64,000 nucleotides of DNA from Trema orientale (GCA_002914845.1 JXTC01000108.1:140459-204458); one strand, 5' to 3'; shown: positions 11,185 through 22,510, numbered from the stretch's first letter. Notes: generated by a model from the sequence alone, not told the origin. Numbers and translations are program-made.

Positions 11185-12791
11185 TGTAAGATCCAAGATT
11201 ACAGGTATACCAATTTTTAGATTTATTATTCGAAATAAACAAACTTAAAAACTAGTTGTCGTTGATGTTGCAACAGTGAGATGAATTCTACTGCTGTTGC
11301 AACAGTTAATCGTATTATTGTTGTTGCAACACTGAAGCATTGAATGTGTGCTATTGGCAAAATAATCACAATAATAAAAATAAAAGAAAATAAATGACAC
11401 CAGAGATTTTTACATGATTTGGCTATTTTTCAATAACCTACTCCATGGGGCCACGCCCAGAGAAAGAAACATATTAGAAGAAATTTTTAAAGTACAAATA
11501 CCAATAACTTAAACAAGAAAGACTCCCTCATATCTTGATGCACTGTGTTTGACTCTTCTCTTAATATGTTCAGCGAGCTCCACTCGTCTTACTTGACTCC
11601 AAGCTCTTGAGTTCCCTTTAATAGCTGGATCAATCTTCTCTGCTACGGCGTGCTTTTAGTTCCACACACTAGGACTCCCTCCTATGCACTAGAACCTATC
11701 TTCTCCCGAAGGACACCCAGCCCTTCTCCCGAATGACTTTTACAATCTCCAATGATTTTCCCAGAGCTAATAACTCTAAGAATATTCAAGGTTCACACAA
11801 AAATAAACTCCCAAAACTCTTTTACAGAATCTCTCTTTTTCTCACAGTTTGGGCACAAAATAAAAGCTCTATTACAGTATACTTTTCTCTCTGAAGTGCA
11901 TACAAAATTCCTTGGAGTAGTAGAGCTTTTATAGGTGAATTCTAGCCCCCTTGGTCGTCCATTATAGTGTGAATAGGTTGAAATCAAATAAGGAAAGAAT
12001 TAATAACAAATCAAAATCTGCCCATAAATGTTGTAATCTGCCAGAAAGTTGTTGCAACAACTTTCTGAACAATTATTAGAAATATGTCCAGATTCATGAT
12101 TGCTTCTTTGATTCGGTTTGGACACGTTTTGGCCAGCTAGAAAACTTCAATTTAACCTGCCAAAGATTGATAATTAACCTAGAAAATTATATCTTAATCA
12201 ATATCAATCAAAAGCCAAGATTAAAAAAAATTAACCAATCTTTCCTTAAATATCCGGAGTTGTTGTAACAGATCAGGAAATCTGATCACAACAACTCAAC
12301 AAATCAAATCAATTAACTAATGGAAACTTAATTAATTGATGAGCAATTTCCATCAATAATTAAGGACGAAAATCCTTATGAATTTACTTCAGAAACCTAT
12401 CCAAATTCATTGATTAATAAGAGGCAATCAGATATCAATCAAGGGCAAAAGAATGAGGAAATAATCAATGATATATATGGTAAATATAAAAGGAATTGAT
12501 TGAAAGTTGATAAGAAAAAATCTAACCAGCTATGCACGAAATTCCATTTATATTTTACCTATATTATCACCAGAATCATCAAATATGAAAATTAAACACG
12601 TTTGGGCACATTCTAGAAGGTTTCCATATAAAGAAAAATGCAAGTTTCGGTTGTTGTAGAACAACACTTGTTGTAACAACTTCAAACTTGTTGTAACAAC
12701 TTCAGACTTATTGTAACAACATCTTCTTCTTTTTATCAACTTGAGTTCTCAAAACTTTGCCATTTAGGATGCCAAACTTTTGGACCTAACA
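11185..12791 (-). repeat. Cop2 5' LTR
   Basis: It is the partner of 5101-6685, with the same TGTAAGATCC and GGACCTAACA ends. A TATAAAAGCTC box is present on the minus strand near 11922-11935. Palindromes of the TGTTGCAACA/TGTTGTAACA type cluster at both ends. Confidence 0.95.
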
Positions 12792-12843
12792 GATCTCAGT
12801 CTTTGTTTTGAGATCGACTAAGACGGGGTGGAGATATGCAAAG

Positions 12844-13257
12844 TGTAGAAACCCGAATTTTTAAGGGGCAAAGTGGTCATTTTATGGATTTTTGGAATAA
12901 AATAATGGGAGATTAATTTGCAAAGTGTTTTCGAATCAGGGACTAATTTGCAACTAAATTGAGGGACTTAATCGGGAGAATTTTGAAAAATGGGGGACTA
13001 TTGTGTAATTTTTAAAAATTACACAGTCCCATTTAGCTGGGGCCACATAGCCCTCATTTTTCTCCCCCTCTCTCTCTCTCTCTTCCTCCTAATCTCCCTA
13101 GGGCCACATGGCCCTCATTTTTCTCCCCCTTTCTCTCTCTCTTCCTCCTAATCTCCCTTGTTTCCTCTCGACGGAAGAAGCCGAAATCGGCCAACCCACA
13201 CCCAATACCGCCCGGGCCATCGGCGTGCCCCGTTGCTGGTCCCACTAGCACCGTGCT
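12844..13257 (+). mobile_element. Gypsy-type LTR fragment
   Basis: The segment opens TGTAGAAACCCGAATTTTTA and continues through an AAAGTGGTCATTTTATGG block. This resembles the start of plant Tekay/Del-type Gypsy LTRs. It contains a 61-bp direct repeat (starts at 13041 and 13102) of GGCCACAT followed by a CT-rich tract. It is truncated by Cop3. Assignment rests on resemblance of the opening motif only. Confidence 0.45.
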
Positions 13258-14847
13258 TGTTGGTAATTATTTACAAAAAATTTGACAAAATAAAAAATGA
13301 GTGGAAGCATGGAAAATAAAATTTTTCCAGATTCTAGTTTTTCATAAAACCTTTTTGGATTTTTATTATGGTTTAAATACATACAAGAGATTGTGTACCT
13401 TAACCAATGAGTCTTCCTTGCTATGTACCAAGCTTGTAACTACAGAGGTGAGTGAGTACCTCGATCTTGATCAACCTCTAAGTGAAAATCCAAGAAATCC
13501 AATGGCCTCCAAAAGCGGCTCCAAGAATTTCTCTCTCTCACTTTTCTCTCAATTTTCTGTGCAGCCGCCAACTAATGTTTCAGTCAAAACTGAATCTGTA
13601 CACAACAAGGTGGGGTAGGAGTATTTTATAGGCTCCTCCTTAAGGGAGAATTCCGCGAGCGCTAGTGGGCCTAGGGGCTGGCTGAATTTCACTACTTATT
13701 TAACAGTGTGGTGGGCCCCAATGGCCCACCCATCAATTCGACCTTTTTCCCTCTTTTTGTTTAATTGTCAAGAAAAATGTTTGAGCCCAATTGATCTCAT
13801 GCAGCACACGATGTTGGTGTAGGTTAGAGACCTAACTGGACCTATTTAATTCAAGTTCCAATAGACAAAGGTCCAGTTATAATTAACTCTTAATACAAGT
13901 GGGCTTGTACTACTAGTTATGAACTTATTCCACTAAAGGTCCAAACAACACTCTTGAATTAAATAAATATCACAAGATACTTTTATAATAAGAATTATGT
14001 CCATTAGATAATTAACATGTGCTTGTATATCCCTACATGAATACTGAAAGTTTGAGTTAGGTAAAATCACTATTTTGCCCCTCCCATTATAGCTTTCAAT
14101 TTCTTGATATAAGAGTATATCTAATGGATGACCAGACTTACAGAAAGTCTTCAATTAATAAAATATTCAATTTTATTAATTACTTAATTAAGATTTAAAT
14201 CATCCAAACTCCTATAGCTACTCAAAGCGATATTCAATTTTCTATATAATAGAGTTGTGGATTCCATATCTATAAACATATGTTCCCAATGCCCATAATA
14301 ATACATTACCAAAATGCTAAGGTCTAGACCGTCAATTTCTTGATCCGTACCTTTTAACCTCTCAAATAATACAAGTTATGAACACGAGTTCATCACCTAT
14401 TTCAGGATTAAGAAAGATATGCGTTAATTATCTAGTTTGTGAGAATATGTTCTTGTAAATGGCACTTATTACAAGAATATATTTCACATAGTCTGTGTTC
14501 AATATTTACACACCAAGACTTTAGCACATGATCATACCAATATAGATTATGACATACTATAAATGTACAAAGTCTTGCAACACGATCCAAGAGAAGTGTC
14601 CAACTTTTCTTATTGGTTGTGAACAAATTTATTTGTTTTAATTAGAGAAAATATGTCATAATTTTAATAAACAATTTTATTAAAATATTTCTCTAATAGA
14701 TAAATTATGGAACCTTTTGACATTTATTATTGTATCAATAATCAAAACATTATTACAAATACTATGCATAAAATATCCTTTATTAAATATCAAAATATTT
14801 AATAAATATCCATAAATAATAAATACTTTTTGGGCATAATCCTATCA
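13258..14847 (-). mobile_element. Cop3 3' LTR
   Basis: On the minus strand the LTR starts TGATAGGATTATGCCC right after a purine run (AACTGAGAGAA) and ends near AATTACCAACA at 13258. A TATA box (CCTATAAAATAC, minus) lies at 13621-13632, followed by the usual CT/GA-rich leader. The matching 5' LTR is absent, so no TSD can be tested and the 13258 edge is inferred from the TG...CA rule. Confidence 0.75.
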
Positions 14848-14875
14848 TTCTCTCAGTTGCACAAAATGTAATTTA

Positions 14876-15175
14876 TTACATCTTTCGCATCTCTAAACCT
14901 ATAAGGTGACCCTCAAAGCTCTTACCAGGCAATGCTTTAGTCAATGGATCAGCAATGTTATCTTCCGATGTGATCTTACATACAGTCACTTTTCCTCGAT
15001 CAACTATATCTCGAATGAGATGATACTTCTTCTCAACGTGCTTCGCACTTTTATGACCTCTAGGTTCCTTTGAGTGGTGTTCAAAAATAAGACCTATTTG
15101 TTGTGTTGTACAATACATACTATGGGCAGAAGCCACTATTTGATGAGCTTCACCAATTTGTACGTGAATAAGCCT
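14876..15175 (-). pseudogene. Cop3: Copia RNase H C-terminal fragment
   Basis: The minus-strand frame contains KEPRGHKSAKHVEKKYHLIR, VDRGKVTVCKITSEDN and IADPLTKALPGKSFEGH, the C-terminal signature of a Copia RNase H distinct from Cop1. Homology stops near 15175 where Gypsy-type sequence on the other strand begins, so the rest of gag-pol is lost. It sits directly upstream (in element sense) of the Cop3 3' LTR. Confidence 0.88.
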
Positions 15176-16820
15176 AAAGATGTAAATTATGGAGAGGAGT
15201 CCTACTCTATCCAAGTTAGAGTCACCTTGCCCAGAGCACCACCCTTGCCAACCTTAATAGGAGGCGAGAATGTCTCGCCTCCCCGGTACGTGTTCTTTTC
15301 TCTTGTGCTTATATTGAACATTTAAATTTTGAGAACATTGACAATTTTGAGTTTAGGGGTGTAAACACTTATTGATCAATTATTTGTTGGGTATGGCTTT
15401 GCTTGTGTATTGATAGTTGTGACTTTTCTTCCTATGAGTTGGATTTTTTAGCAAGTCTTTTATTCGCTTTTGTTTTCTTTTGCTTGTTTGAATAAGTTAT
15501 GAGTGTTGTTGAGATGAGATAACTCGATATTGATGATGAGTTTAGTCACTAAATATTCTTTAGGTCTTTTGAAATACAATTCATTGAAATTATCTGTGTA
15601 CTTGACTCGCATTAATTGAACCTCAGTCTCGATTTTACATATTTGAGCACGATAATCATGATCACTTGACTCTTTGAGCTTTTAGAGAACACTTTGTGCA
15701 TTAGATAGATATTGACATCTCATGAACTCTAGAACCCATTTAAGTTAAGCTTGAGACGAAATTCTATATTAGGTGTCATTGGAGTAATGATTTACGCTAT
15801 CTTTGGACTGTTTGAGCCTTTCAAGCTAACTTTAATATATTATCATCCTAGTACACCTACTTTGAGCCTATTTTACCTTTCGTTTTCTACCACATTGTAG
15901 CCAAACTAAAATAATAATTACCAACCTTTATCCTTTAAGCATATTAATTGTTTTAAAGAGTTAATTTGTGTTATGTTTATGTTTGGAGAAAGGATGGTAT
16001 TACAAAGCAAAAGAAGGAAAAAAAAAAAAAAAGCAATACAAAAACAAAAACAAAGAAACAAAAAAAAAAGAGAAAAAAAGAGAAGAGAATAATTTTGTAA
16101 AAAATTTGTGTCCTTACCCTCAATTTTGTAAATGTTGATTTTGAGTTTAGGGGAGAGGTTTTTGATTTTCATCCTTTTATCTTATTTCCTATCTTTTGTT
16201 TCAAGAAAAAAAATAAAAAAAAAAATTATAAATAAGCTTTTGGTGGAGTGTTGATAGAAGAGAAATTTAGTTTAAAAAAAATATATGAGAGTGCTAGTTG
16301 GTGTACTAAGGAAAAACTCTATAAAGGTCCTAGATTAACGTGCATAAGAGTGATTTGAACCTCAAATATTTCCAAAATTATCTGACATTTGCCCAAGTTG
16401 ACATTACAAGCTTAATGAAAGACCTTTTGATCTTTGATGACATACTGACATACATTAGTGGAGAGCAATATGAAAAATGAGCATATGGTAGTTCCAAATT
16501 ACATCATATAGAGATCTTTCACTACCTATCAAAACACACAAATCTATCTAAAGTTCATTTTGTTAAGTGATATTGATTTTGCACACACTTACATATTGAG
16601 AGTCCTGAGTGGAGTTAAATTGATACTTGAAGTTGAAAATCTAGATAATCTCAATATTTGCATTTCCTTTGAGCTTGGAATATTTTGTGGCTTCAGAGAT
16701 ACTTGCACGGTTTTTGATTCGATACGAAACTCACAATTTGTCATTTATATCATTAGTACTTGATTTGTATTTTACTTATCTTTTTCTTGTTTTGTTTTGC
16801 TTGAGGACAAGCAAATATTC
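15176..16820 (+). mobile_element. Gyp1 internal 3' region
   Basis: No intact frame is present. The block precedes a textbook Athila/Tat-type 3' junction (GAGGACAAGCAAATATTCGA then a GGGGG tract and an LTR), so it is the non-coding 3' part of a Ty3/Gypsy element. It includes two TTTTGAGTTTAGGGG motifs (about 15341 and 16139), a perfect 10-bp hairpin (15260-15282) and an A-rich tract at about 16015-16080. Confidence 0.6.
15260..15282. repeat. perfect 10-bp inverted repeat with 3-nt loop
   Basis: GGAGGCGAGA at 15260-15269 and TCTCGCCTCC at 15273-15282 are exact reverse complements separated by ATG. It is GC-rich in AT-rich surroundings. Confidence 0.95.
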
Positions 16821-16835
16821 GAGTCTGGGGGTATT
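16821..16835 (+). other. Gyp1 polypurine tract
   Basis: GAGTCTGGGGGTATT lies immediately before the TGATGAGTGA that opens the LTR. The preceding GAGGACAAGCAAA is the conserved lead-in of Athila/Tat elements. Confidence 0.85.
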
Positions 16836-18873
16836 TGATGAGTGATTAATTCACTCACAAATTAAGTATCATTCAGCCCAAATAATTGTAAGATCTCAAG
16901 CATTTATATTGGTTTGATGTATTTTTACTTTGTTTTTATAGTTCTTGTAAATAAATGAAAGTCAAGATGAGGCCAAATATGGGTATTTCAATCCTTTTTA
17001 ATGAAACTTGAGTCTGATACGAACGCAACACAATAAAAATAGGCAAAATAGAGCTAAAACGAAGAAATGGCGCCCCCGGGAAGAAAAGCTACCGTGCTGA
17101 GTTCTAGAGCCTAGAGCGTCGTGGCACTGTCCAAGTAGCGCCATGATGCTGCCTGGAAAACTGACTTCCAGAGGCTAGGGCGCCGCGACGCTGGTCAGGG
17201 AGCGTCGTGGTGCTACCCAGCATCGTGAAGAGCATTTGTTGCGATTTTTTAGAGTCAATATGGACAATTGATGCCATCTGATCGAATAGTTGACATTCCA
17301 CCCGGTTTAGGGCACCTTAGAGCCCTTTAAATACATTCTTAAGTCTCCATTTCATGTGTAGAGAGTTGGAGAGAAAACAAAAGAAAAAGAGCTCAAAAAT
17401 CTTAGAGAGAAAGGAGCTTGGAGCAAAAATCTTGGAGAGGATTCTTGAGAGAGTGGCTTGAAGAGATTGAATCTTGAAGTTCTACCTCCACAAAAGAGTT
17501 TTCTATTCCTCTTTCTCACCCTAATTTCATTTGAATTTGGTATTATACTTGATTATTGAATATATTTGGATATATAAAATTCTTGTTGAAATTAGTATTA
17601 GATTCTCCTATATTGAACTAATTGTTATATTCTTGGGGAATGATGTAGCTTAAACTTTGATTCTATGTCTTGATTTCTAATATGTTCTTTTATATTATTC
17701 TTGAATTTATTTATGCTATTCTATGCTTAATGCTTCTCAACTAATTAGCTACTAGTTGGATACTTTGGTTTCTAGAATTTGGTACTTGAGAAAGGGAATT
17801 TCAGAAACAATCATAGGATAGTATAACCTAGGACTTGTAGAGTTTGAGAGAACCTAAATTCTTTTGAAACCATAATCAAAATACTATTGAATATGATGAA
17901 TTCTTAATTTCTAAGTTCAGAAAAGAGATATTGGAACTGGGATTTAGGAATGATTTCACTCGGTACTCGAGAGAAGGAGTAGAAATACCTTTGGGTTCTT
18001 GGCTTATAAACTAGGAATAACCTTTGGGTTATTAGCTTATAAACTAGGAATAATTGATTAGAATGTAATTAGTGATCAAAAGATATAGTTGAGAGTTAGG
18101 TGAATTCAATCTCCTAGTACATTTGTNNNNNNNNNNNNNNNNNNNNNNNNNNNNNNNNNNNNNNNNNNNNNNNNNNNNNNNNNNNNNNNNNNNNNNNNNN
18201 NNNNNNNNNNNNNNNNNNNNNNNNNNNNNNNNNNNNNNNNNNNNNNNNNNNNNNNNNNNNNNNNNNNNNNNNNNNNNNNNNNNNNNNNNNNNNNNNNNNN
18301 NNNNNNNNNNNNNNNNNNNNNNNNNNNNNNNNNNNNNNNNNNNNNNNNNNNNNNNNNNNNNNNNNNNNNNNNNNNNNNNNNNNNNNNNNNNNNNNNNNNN
18401 NNNNNNNNNNNNNNNNNNNNNNNNNNNNNNNNNNNNNNNNNNNNNNNNNNNNNNNNNNNNNNNNNNNNNNNNNNNNNNNNNNNNNNNNNNNNNNNNNNNN
18501 NNNNNNNNNNNNNNNNNNNNNNNNNNNNNNNNNNNNNNNNNNTTAGCTTATAAACTAGGAATAATTGATTAGAATGTAATTAGTGATCAAAAGATATAGT
18601 TGAGAGTTAGGTGAATTCAATCTCCTAGTACATTTGTGCATAGAAGTTTTCATATTTTATTTATGTATTTATATTTTTATTTATATTTATTTAAATTGTA
18701 AACTTATTTAACTTGGTTGCCTAGATAAAGTTAGAAGACGATAATTTCGGTAATTAACGGTAATTTAACACCCAATTCCTCGTGGGATCAACAACTCTAT
18801 ACTTATTATTTCATTACTTGATTATGACCCGTGTACTTGCGGTTATTTTACGTATATGCATTATAGCGTAACA
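16836..18873 (+). mobile_element. Gyp1 LTR (interrupted by an N gap)
   Basis: It runs from TGATGAGTGATTAATTC to GCGTAACA. A diverged solo copy on the other strand (51986-53491) confirms both ends. A TTTAAATA promoter-like box is at about 17315. Four GC-rich palindrome units lie at 17114, 17137, 17179 and 17201, upstream of it. The 416-bp N gap is flanked by identical 95-bp sequences, so the true LTR may be about 1.5 kb. A PPT before it and a PBS after it give the unusual order internal-LTR-internal. Confidence 0.85.
18127..18542. other. assembly gap (416 N)
   Basis: The 95 bp before the gap (18032-18126) are repeated exactly after it (18543-18637). The homologous solo LTR has this sequence only once. 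The gap is probably a false join of overlapping contig ends. Confidence 0.9.
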
Positions 18874-18876
18874 AGT

Positions 18877-18900
18877 TTTTGGCACTGTTTCCAGAGAATT
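18877..18900 (+). other. Gyp1 primer-binding-site region, degenerate
   Basis: TTTTTGGCACTGTTTCCAGA follows the LTR end after two bases. It is a mutated form of the TGGCGCCGTTGCCGGGGA start typical of Athila/Tat elements. The same position after the Gyp2 LTR reads TTTTTGGTGCCATCGCCAGA. Confidence 0.7.
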
Positions 18901-19788
18901 GGCATTTTAGATTGTTGTTGATATCAGGAGTAAGTTATTTAATTTTAATTTAGGCTTTTATTTTAATTTTTAATTTTTAACTTTTATTTTTAGATATTTG
19001 TTTTGTGAGGTGCTTGGAGATGTTAGATTAATAAGTCCTCTTATGGTTTGCTTAACGAAACTCGGAGCCATTTTATTATGCATGGTAGAGATACAAAGAG
19101 TTGCTCACGACGTGCCCGAATCATGGTTTCTTCCGAGAGTACCAAATATAAAAGTTCCTTAACAATCTTCGGCCAGAAACAAGAATATAGGTAGAAAGAG
19201 GTAATGGTACCACCTCTATCTACCAATTATCCATTCATGAAGCCTATTAGTTGTTAGAAGAAATGGCCGACTTCGACTGTCGGAGTTGGAATTATCTACC
19301 AAGCCACCTCGGTTTGGGAGATAATTCTAGATTGTTAGAATTTGGCTTGCTATCTTTTGTAATTATTTCGAACTTTATCCCACATCACTTGTAGATGAAT
19401 ATTTGGGGTCTATAATTAGCCATAAATAAAGTTTACTGTAATTGGTTTTAATCATCCCAAAATTAATTCTCTATTGGTGAGGATCTTTATTTTTAAGGAC
19501 CTCTATAATTCTGTTTTTACCCATTTTCCCATTTGTTTCTGGGTTTTTGCATTATAGCCTAGATTTTATATTTTCTCTTATTTGAAGTTAGTGAAGTGGT
19601 CAGTAATGCCCCGAAGACGTAGGTAATTTGCCAAAACCTCACGATTTTTTGTGTTCTCTTTTATTTTTTGTATCTGGTATTTTCTGCACATTTTCTTATT
19701 TTATTAATTTCAATAGCTAGTTGGTAGTTTATATTTAATATTGTCTTAGTGTTAAATATAAGTATTTGGAGTAGTTGTACTTCTGCTG
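18901..19788 (+). other. Gyp1 5' internal region, no intact gene
   Basis: The sequence after the PBS should hold a leader and gag, but I find only short frames and no gag motif. It is best read as decayed Gypsy internal sequence. The right limit is arbitrary and set by the kinase fragment. Confidence 0.4.
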
Positions 19789-19869
19789 CACAACAAAGTT
19801 ATCAGGCTTGAGGTCCCTGTGAATGACTTCAAGGGAATGGCAAGCCTCCACAACCGCAATAATGGTCAC
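19789..19869 (-). pseudogene. calcium-dependent protein kinase-like fragment
   Basis: The minus strand encodes 27 residues without a stop: VTIIAVVEACHSLEVIHRDL then KPDNFVV. The EACHSL...HRDLKP-N-F pattern is the catalytic loop of plant CDPK/SnRK-type kinases, not that of the RLK family present elsewhere in the window (HRDLKSSN). No flanking kinase subdomains are found: a stop occurs just upstream in frame and nothing recognisable follows. It is a captured or degraded piece of a kinase exon, lying next to Gypsy internal sequence. Confidence 0.75.
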
Positions 19870-20990
19870 CTCCCTCTAATGATGATAAGGCAGATCCGAT
19901 TGGTTGAAATACGAGCCAATTAAAGAGGAAAAAAGGGATGGATTTTGAGAGAGAGAGAGAGGGGGTAAGAATTTCCTTTTAAGAAATCAAACCTGGAAAT
20001 TAAAGAAAATTCAATTTTAGGAAAAGAAAATTTTCCCGCTATGTTGAGAAAAAGTTTACCCATGTGTGTTCATGTAAATAGAAAGACTTTCATGATGGAT
20101 ATGGTAATGTGCCAATGTGCCTTTTCCAAGGTCTTCGTCCAACGGCTGTTTTGGCCTTGCCCACCTCCACGAGCCAAGACCAAAGACTCCACGAGCCCAG
20201 ACCACGCCCTTCCCAGATCTGCCCTAACTGGAATCTCTGCACTCCCACAACATCCACCTAGATCCTCCGCCATACCCTCATCCATCTGCCTAAACCTCTT
20301 CAAAGTTGCGACCCCTGAGTGTGAAAAGGAATTTACAAATATCTTATTAAGTAAACCCCAATGTCTATATTTTTGGGATTCAAGTGTTTTTAATTTTATT
20401 TTCTCATTCTGTTCAGATTCAAGAGTTCAAAATGTGACAGAATAATAGAGATTGAGAGTTTATAATGATTATATTTAATGCTCTATAGAGAAAGTTTGAT
20501 AGGGAAATGAAAATGTGATTTTACCGCCCATTGAGTTTATTTGGATGTAATTCAAAAACCATAAAACATGATTTTTTTTCTTTTGATTTTTATATTTTGT
20601 TTTAATGAAATCTCGTTAGCTACTAAAAAAATCAAATGGAAGCAACCATTTAGTAAAGGCATAAGTATAAATATAATTAGATAAATAATGCAACTATTAA
20701 GTCATAGTATAATATTATGAGTATTACCAAAAAACAATTATAGTCTAAATTGTATCACTGAATCCTAATTGTGACATTTTTCTTAAAATGCAATGAGGTA
20801 TGGGCTTGGCTACTAAAAGTTGAGCTTGGTAACTTTTTTTTAGGAATGCTATAGTTATATACTATTAAAAGCCTATTTTGTTGTAGTGCTTGATTGATGT
20901 AGATTTGACGTTGCTAAGCATCTTATTCTGCTTCAAATGGTTAGGATCCCCTTAGCACCGATGAACCTAGAATCCCTCTTAGTTGTTACT
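19870..20990. other. non-coding, one GC-rich patch
   Basis: No gene is supported. A GC-rich patch (about 20150-20300) is open in two overlapping frames on opposite strands but shows no family motif. A GA run lies at 19948-19963. The stretch ends at the Cop4 target site. Confidence 0.5.
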
Positions 20991-20995
20991 ACTCA

Positions 20996-22510
20996 CGTTA
21001 TCCCAAGATTAGCTAACCCAAGAGAGGGGGTAAATTGGGTTTTAAAAAACTTTGCAAACATTTCTAATAAAATAACTAGATTATGCAAATAATGAAGAAA
21101 GTAAAAATAGCAAGTAAACAATTACAATCTCAAAGTAAATAAATTAAAGAGGTAGGAATATAGAGATTGCAAATGCTATTTTTACGAGTTTTGACAAATA
21201 CGACGGTTCGCCTATGTCCCCGGCCCTAGGCAACTTTCATTGTGCTTTCCACTATGAGACCAAAATTGTGGGCTTGATCGACCCTTGAACAAATAGAGTA
21301 AATTCTTCTTAGGCACACTCAAGCCTTTAAAATAGTTTTGACTCCGACTCTATCACGCCTAACTTCAGATTGTTTAGACTCTGGTGTCAACTTCACCTAT
21401 AGCCGGGTTATTTATGAATCCGGTACTAACCTCACCTCACAAATACAAAGTTTATGTTTAAACTGAAACACTCAACAAAAACATTCTCTCCTCTATGTGA
21501 TTTGATACAATATAAACTTAGGGAGAATGAGTGTAAGTACAAGATATGATCTAGTTTGGCTCAATAATTTTGTAAAAAGGTATTTGAAAGTTTGATCACA
21601 AAATGTAGGCTATTAAACCTGTAAGATTGTTCAAAAAGATTGTTTGAGTCTTAAAATAACTTCTATTTATAAGTCTTTTTAAAAACTAGCCGATTTAGAC
21701 AATTTAACACAGTTTTTGGAGTTTTCGGTAGACCGGTAAAGTTTCCTGTAGACTCCCAAAAACTAGCCGTTGGTAGTGCGATTGCAATGGTTGAAATCTA
21801 ACAGTAAAAACAAAATTTTCGGTCTACCGGGTGGTCTACTGGTTGAGATTTCCAGTCTACCTAAAATTTTCAGTTTTGAACAACTTTTTGGCATTTTTCT
21901 AAATTCTGACAGCTTTTGGTGTTTCTCAAATTGTGACTTCTAAATGTGTTTAAAATACTTTAAAAAGAATTGAAATCAATTTGAAAAGAATATTTTGGCT
22001 ATTGCAAACTTGTTTTAGTTTCACAAAGGTATTTAACAATAATTTAGAAAGTATTCATACCAAAACATATTCTAGTTTGCAAATTGAAAATCTCCTTTTA
22101 GCCTATTTCAAAAAATCATGACTTCAAATATATTTGTAACTTTTAAAGATCATAGGACTTATTTTAAATGTGTACATTTAATTTTTCAAATCAAATGAAT
22201 ATTTTGAAAGTAGTTTAAGAACTTTAGTCTGAAAAATATTTTTGTTAAAAAATTTCAGCCCATAAACGATCATAAAATGTGCATATATAAAATCTCATAC
22301 AAGACTAAATGCTTTTACCCTTTTTCTAAGTCGTGTATCATTGATCTTTCATGATCTTCACGCTTTAAGCTATTCTCTCCATAATCCATATTGAATATCT
22401 TTTGTGATTTGTTCATCAATTTGCTACAACTCAAGTAGATTATTAGTCCTTAATTATATGTTTGTTAACGTCAAAATATGAGTATAAGATTGAAACCTAA
22501 AAGGTCAACA
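20996..22510 (-). repeat. Cop4 3' LTR
   Basis: It pairs with 28047-29602. The inner edge is AGGTCAACA followed by the PPT. The outer edge has CG where TG is expected, a point mutation. It includes GGTCTACC/GGTAGACC boxes at about 21728-21862. Confidence 0.93.

Larger units (their letters stand above)
5101..12791 (-). mobile_element. Cop2: complete, internally deleted Copia retrotransposon
   Basis: The element is bounded by two LTRs (5101-6685 and 11185-12791) and a perfect 5-bp target-site duplication GATCT (5096-5100 and 12792-12796). It reads on the minus strand: the right LTR is the 5' LTR, followed by an initiator tRNA-Met-type PBS, gag, protease, a fragment of reverse transcriptase, the last residues of RNase H, a long post-pol region and a PPT. 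Integrase and most of RT/RNase H are missing, so it could only have moved with proteins supplied in trans. It inserted into the sequence downstream of CRK flank copy 1. Confidence 0.95.

Noticed and set aside
13054..13251. 65-codon Arg/Glu/Gly-rich frame (-)
   Set aside because: It reads through a CT-rich direct repeat in an LTR fragment; low complexity explains it.
18123..18572. 149-codon open frame
   Set aside because: It is almost entirely translated N from the assembly gap.
20070..20445. overlapping frames on both strands in a GC-rich patch
   Set aside because: No domain, no splice context and no neighbour support; composition alone keeps them open.
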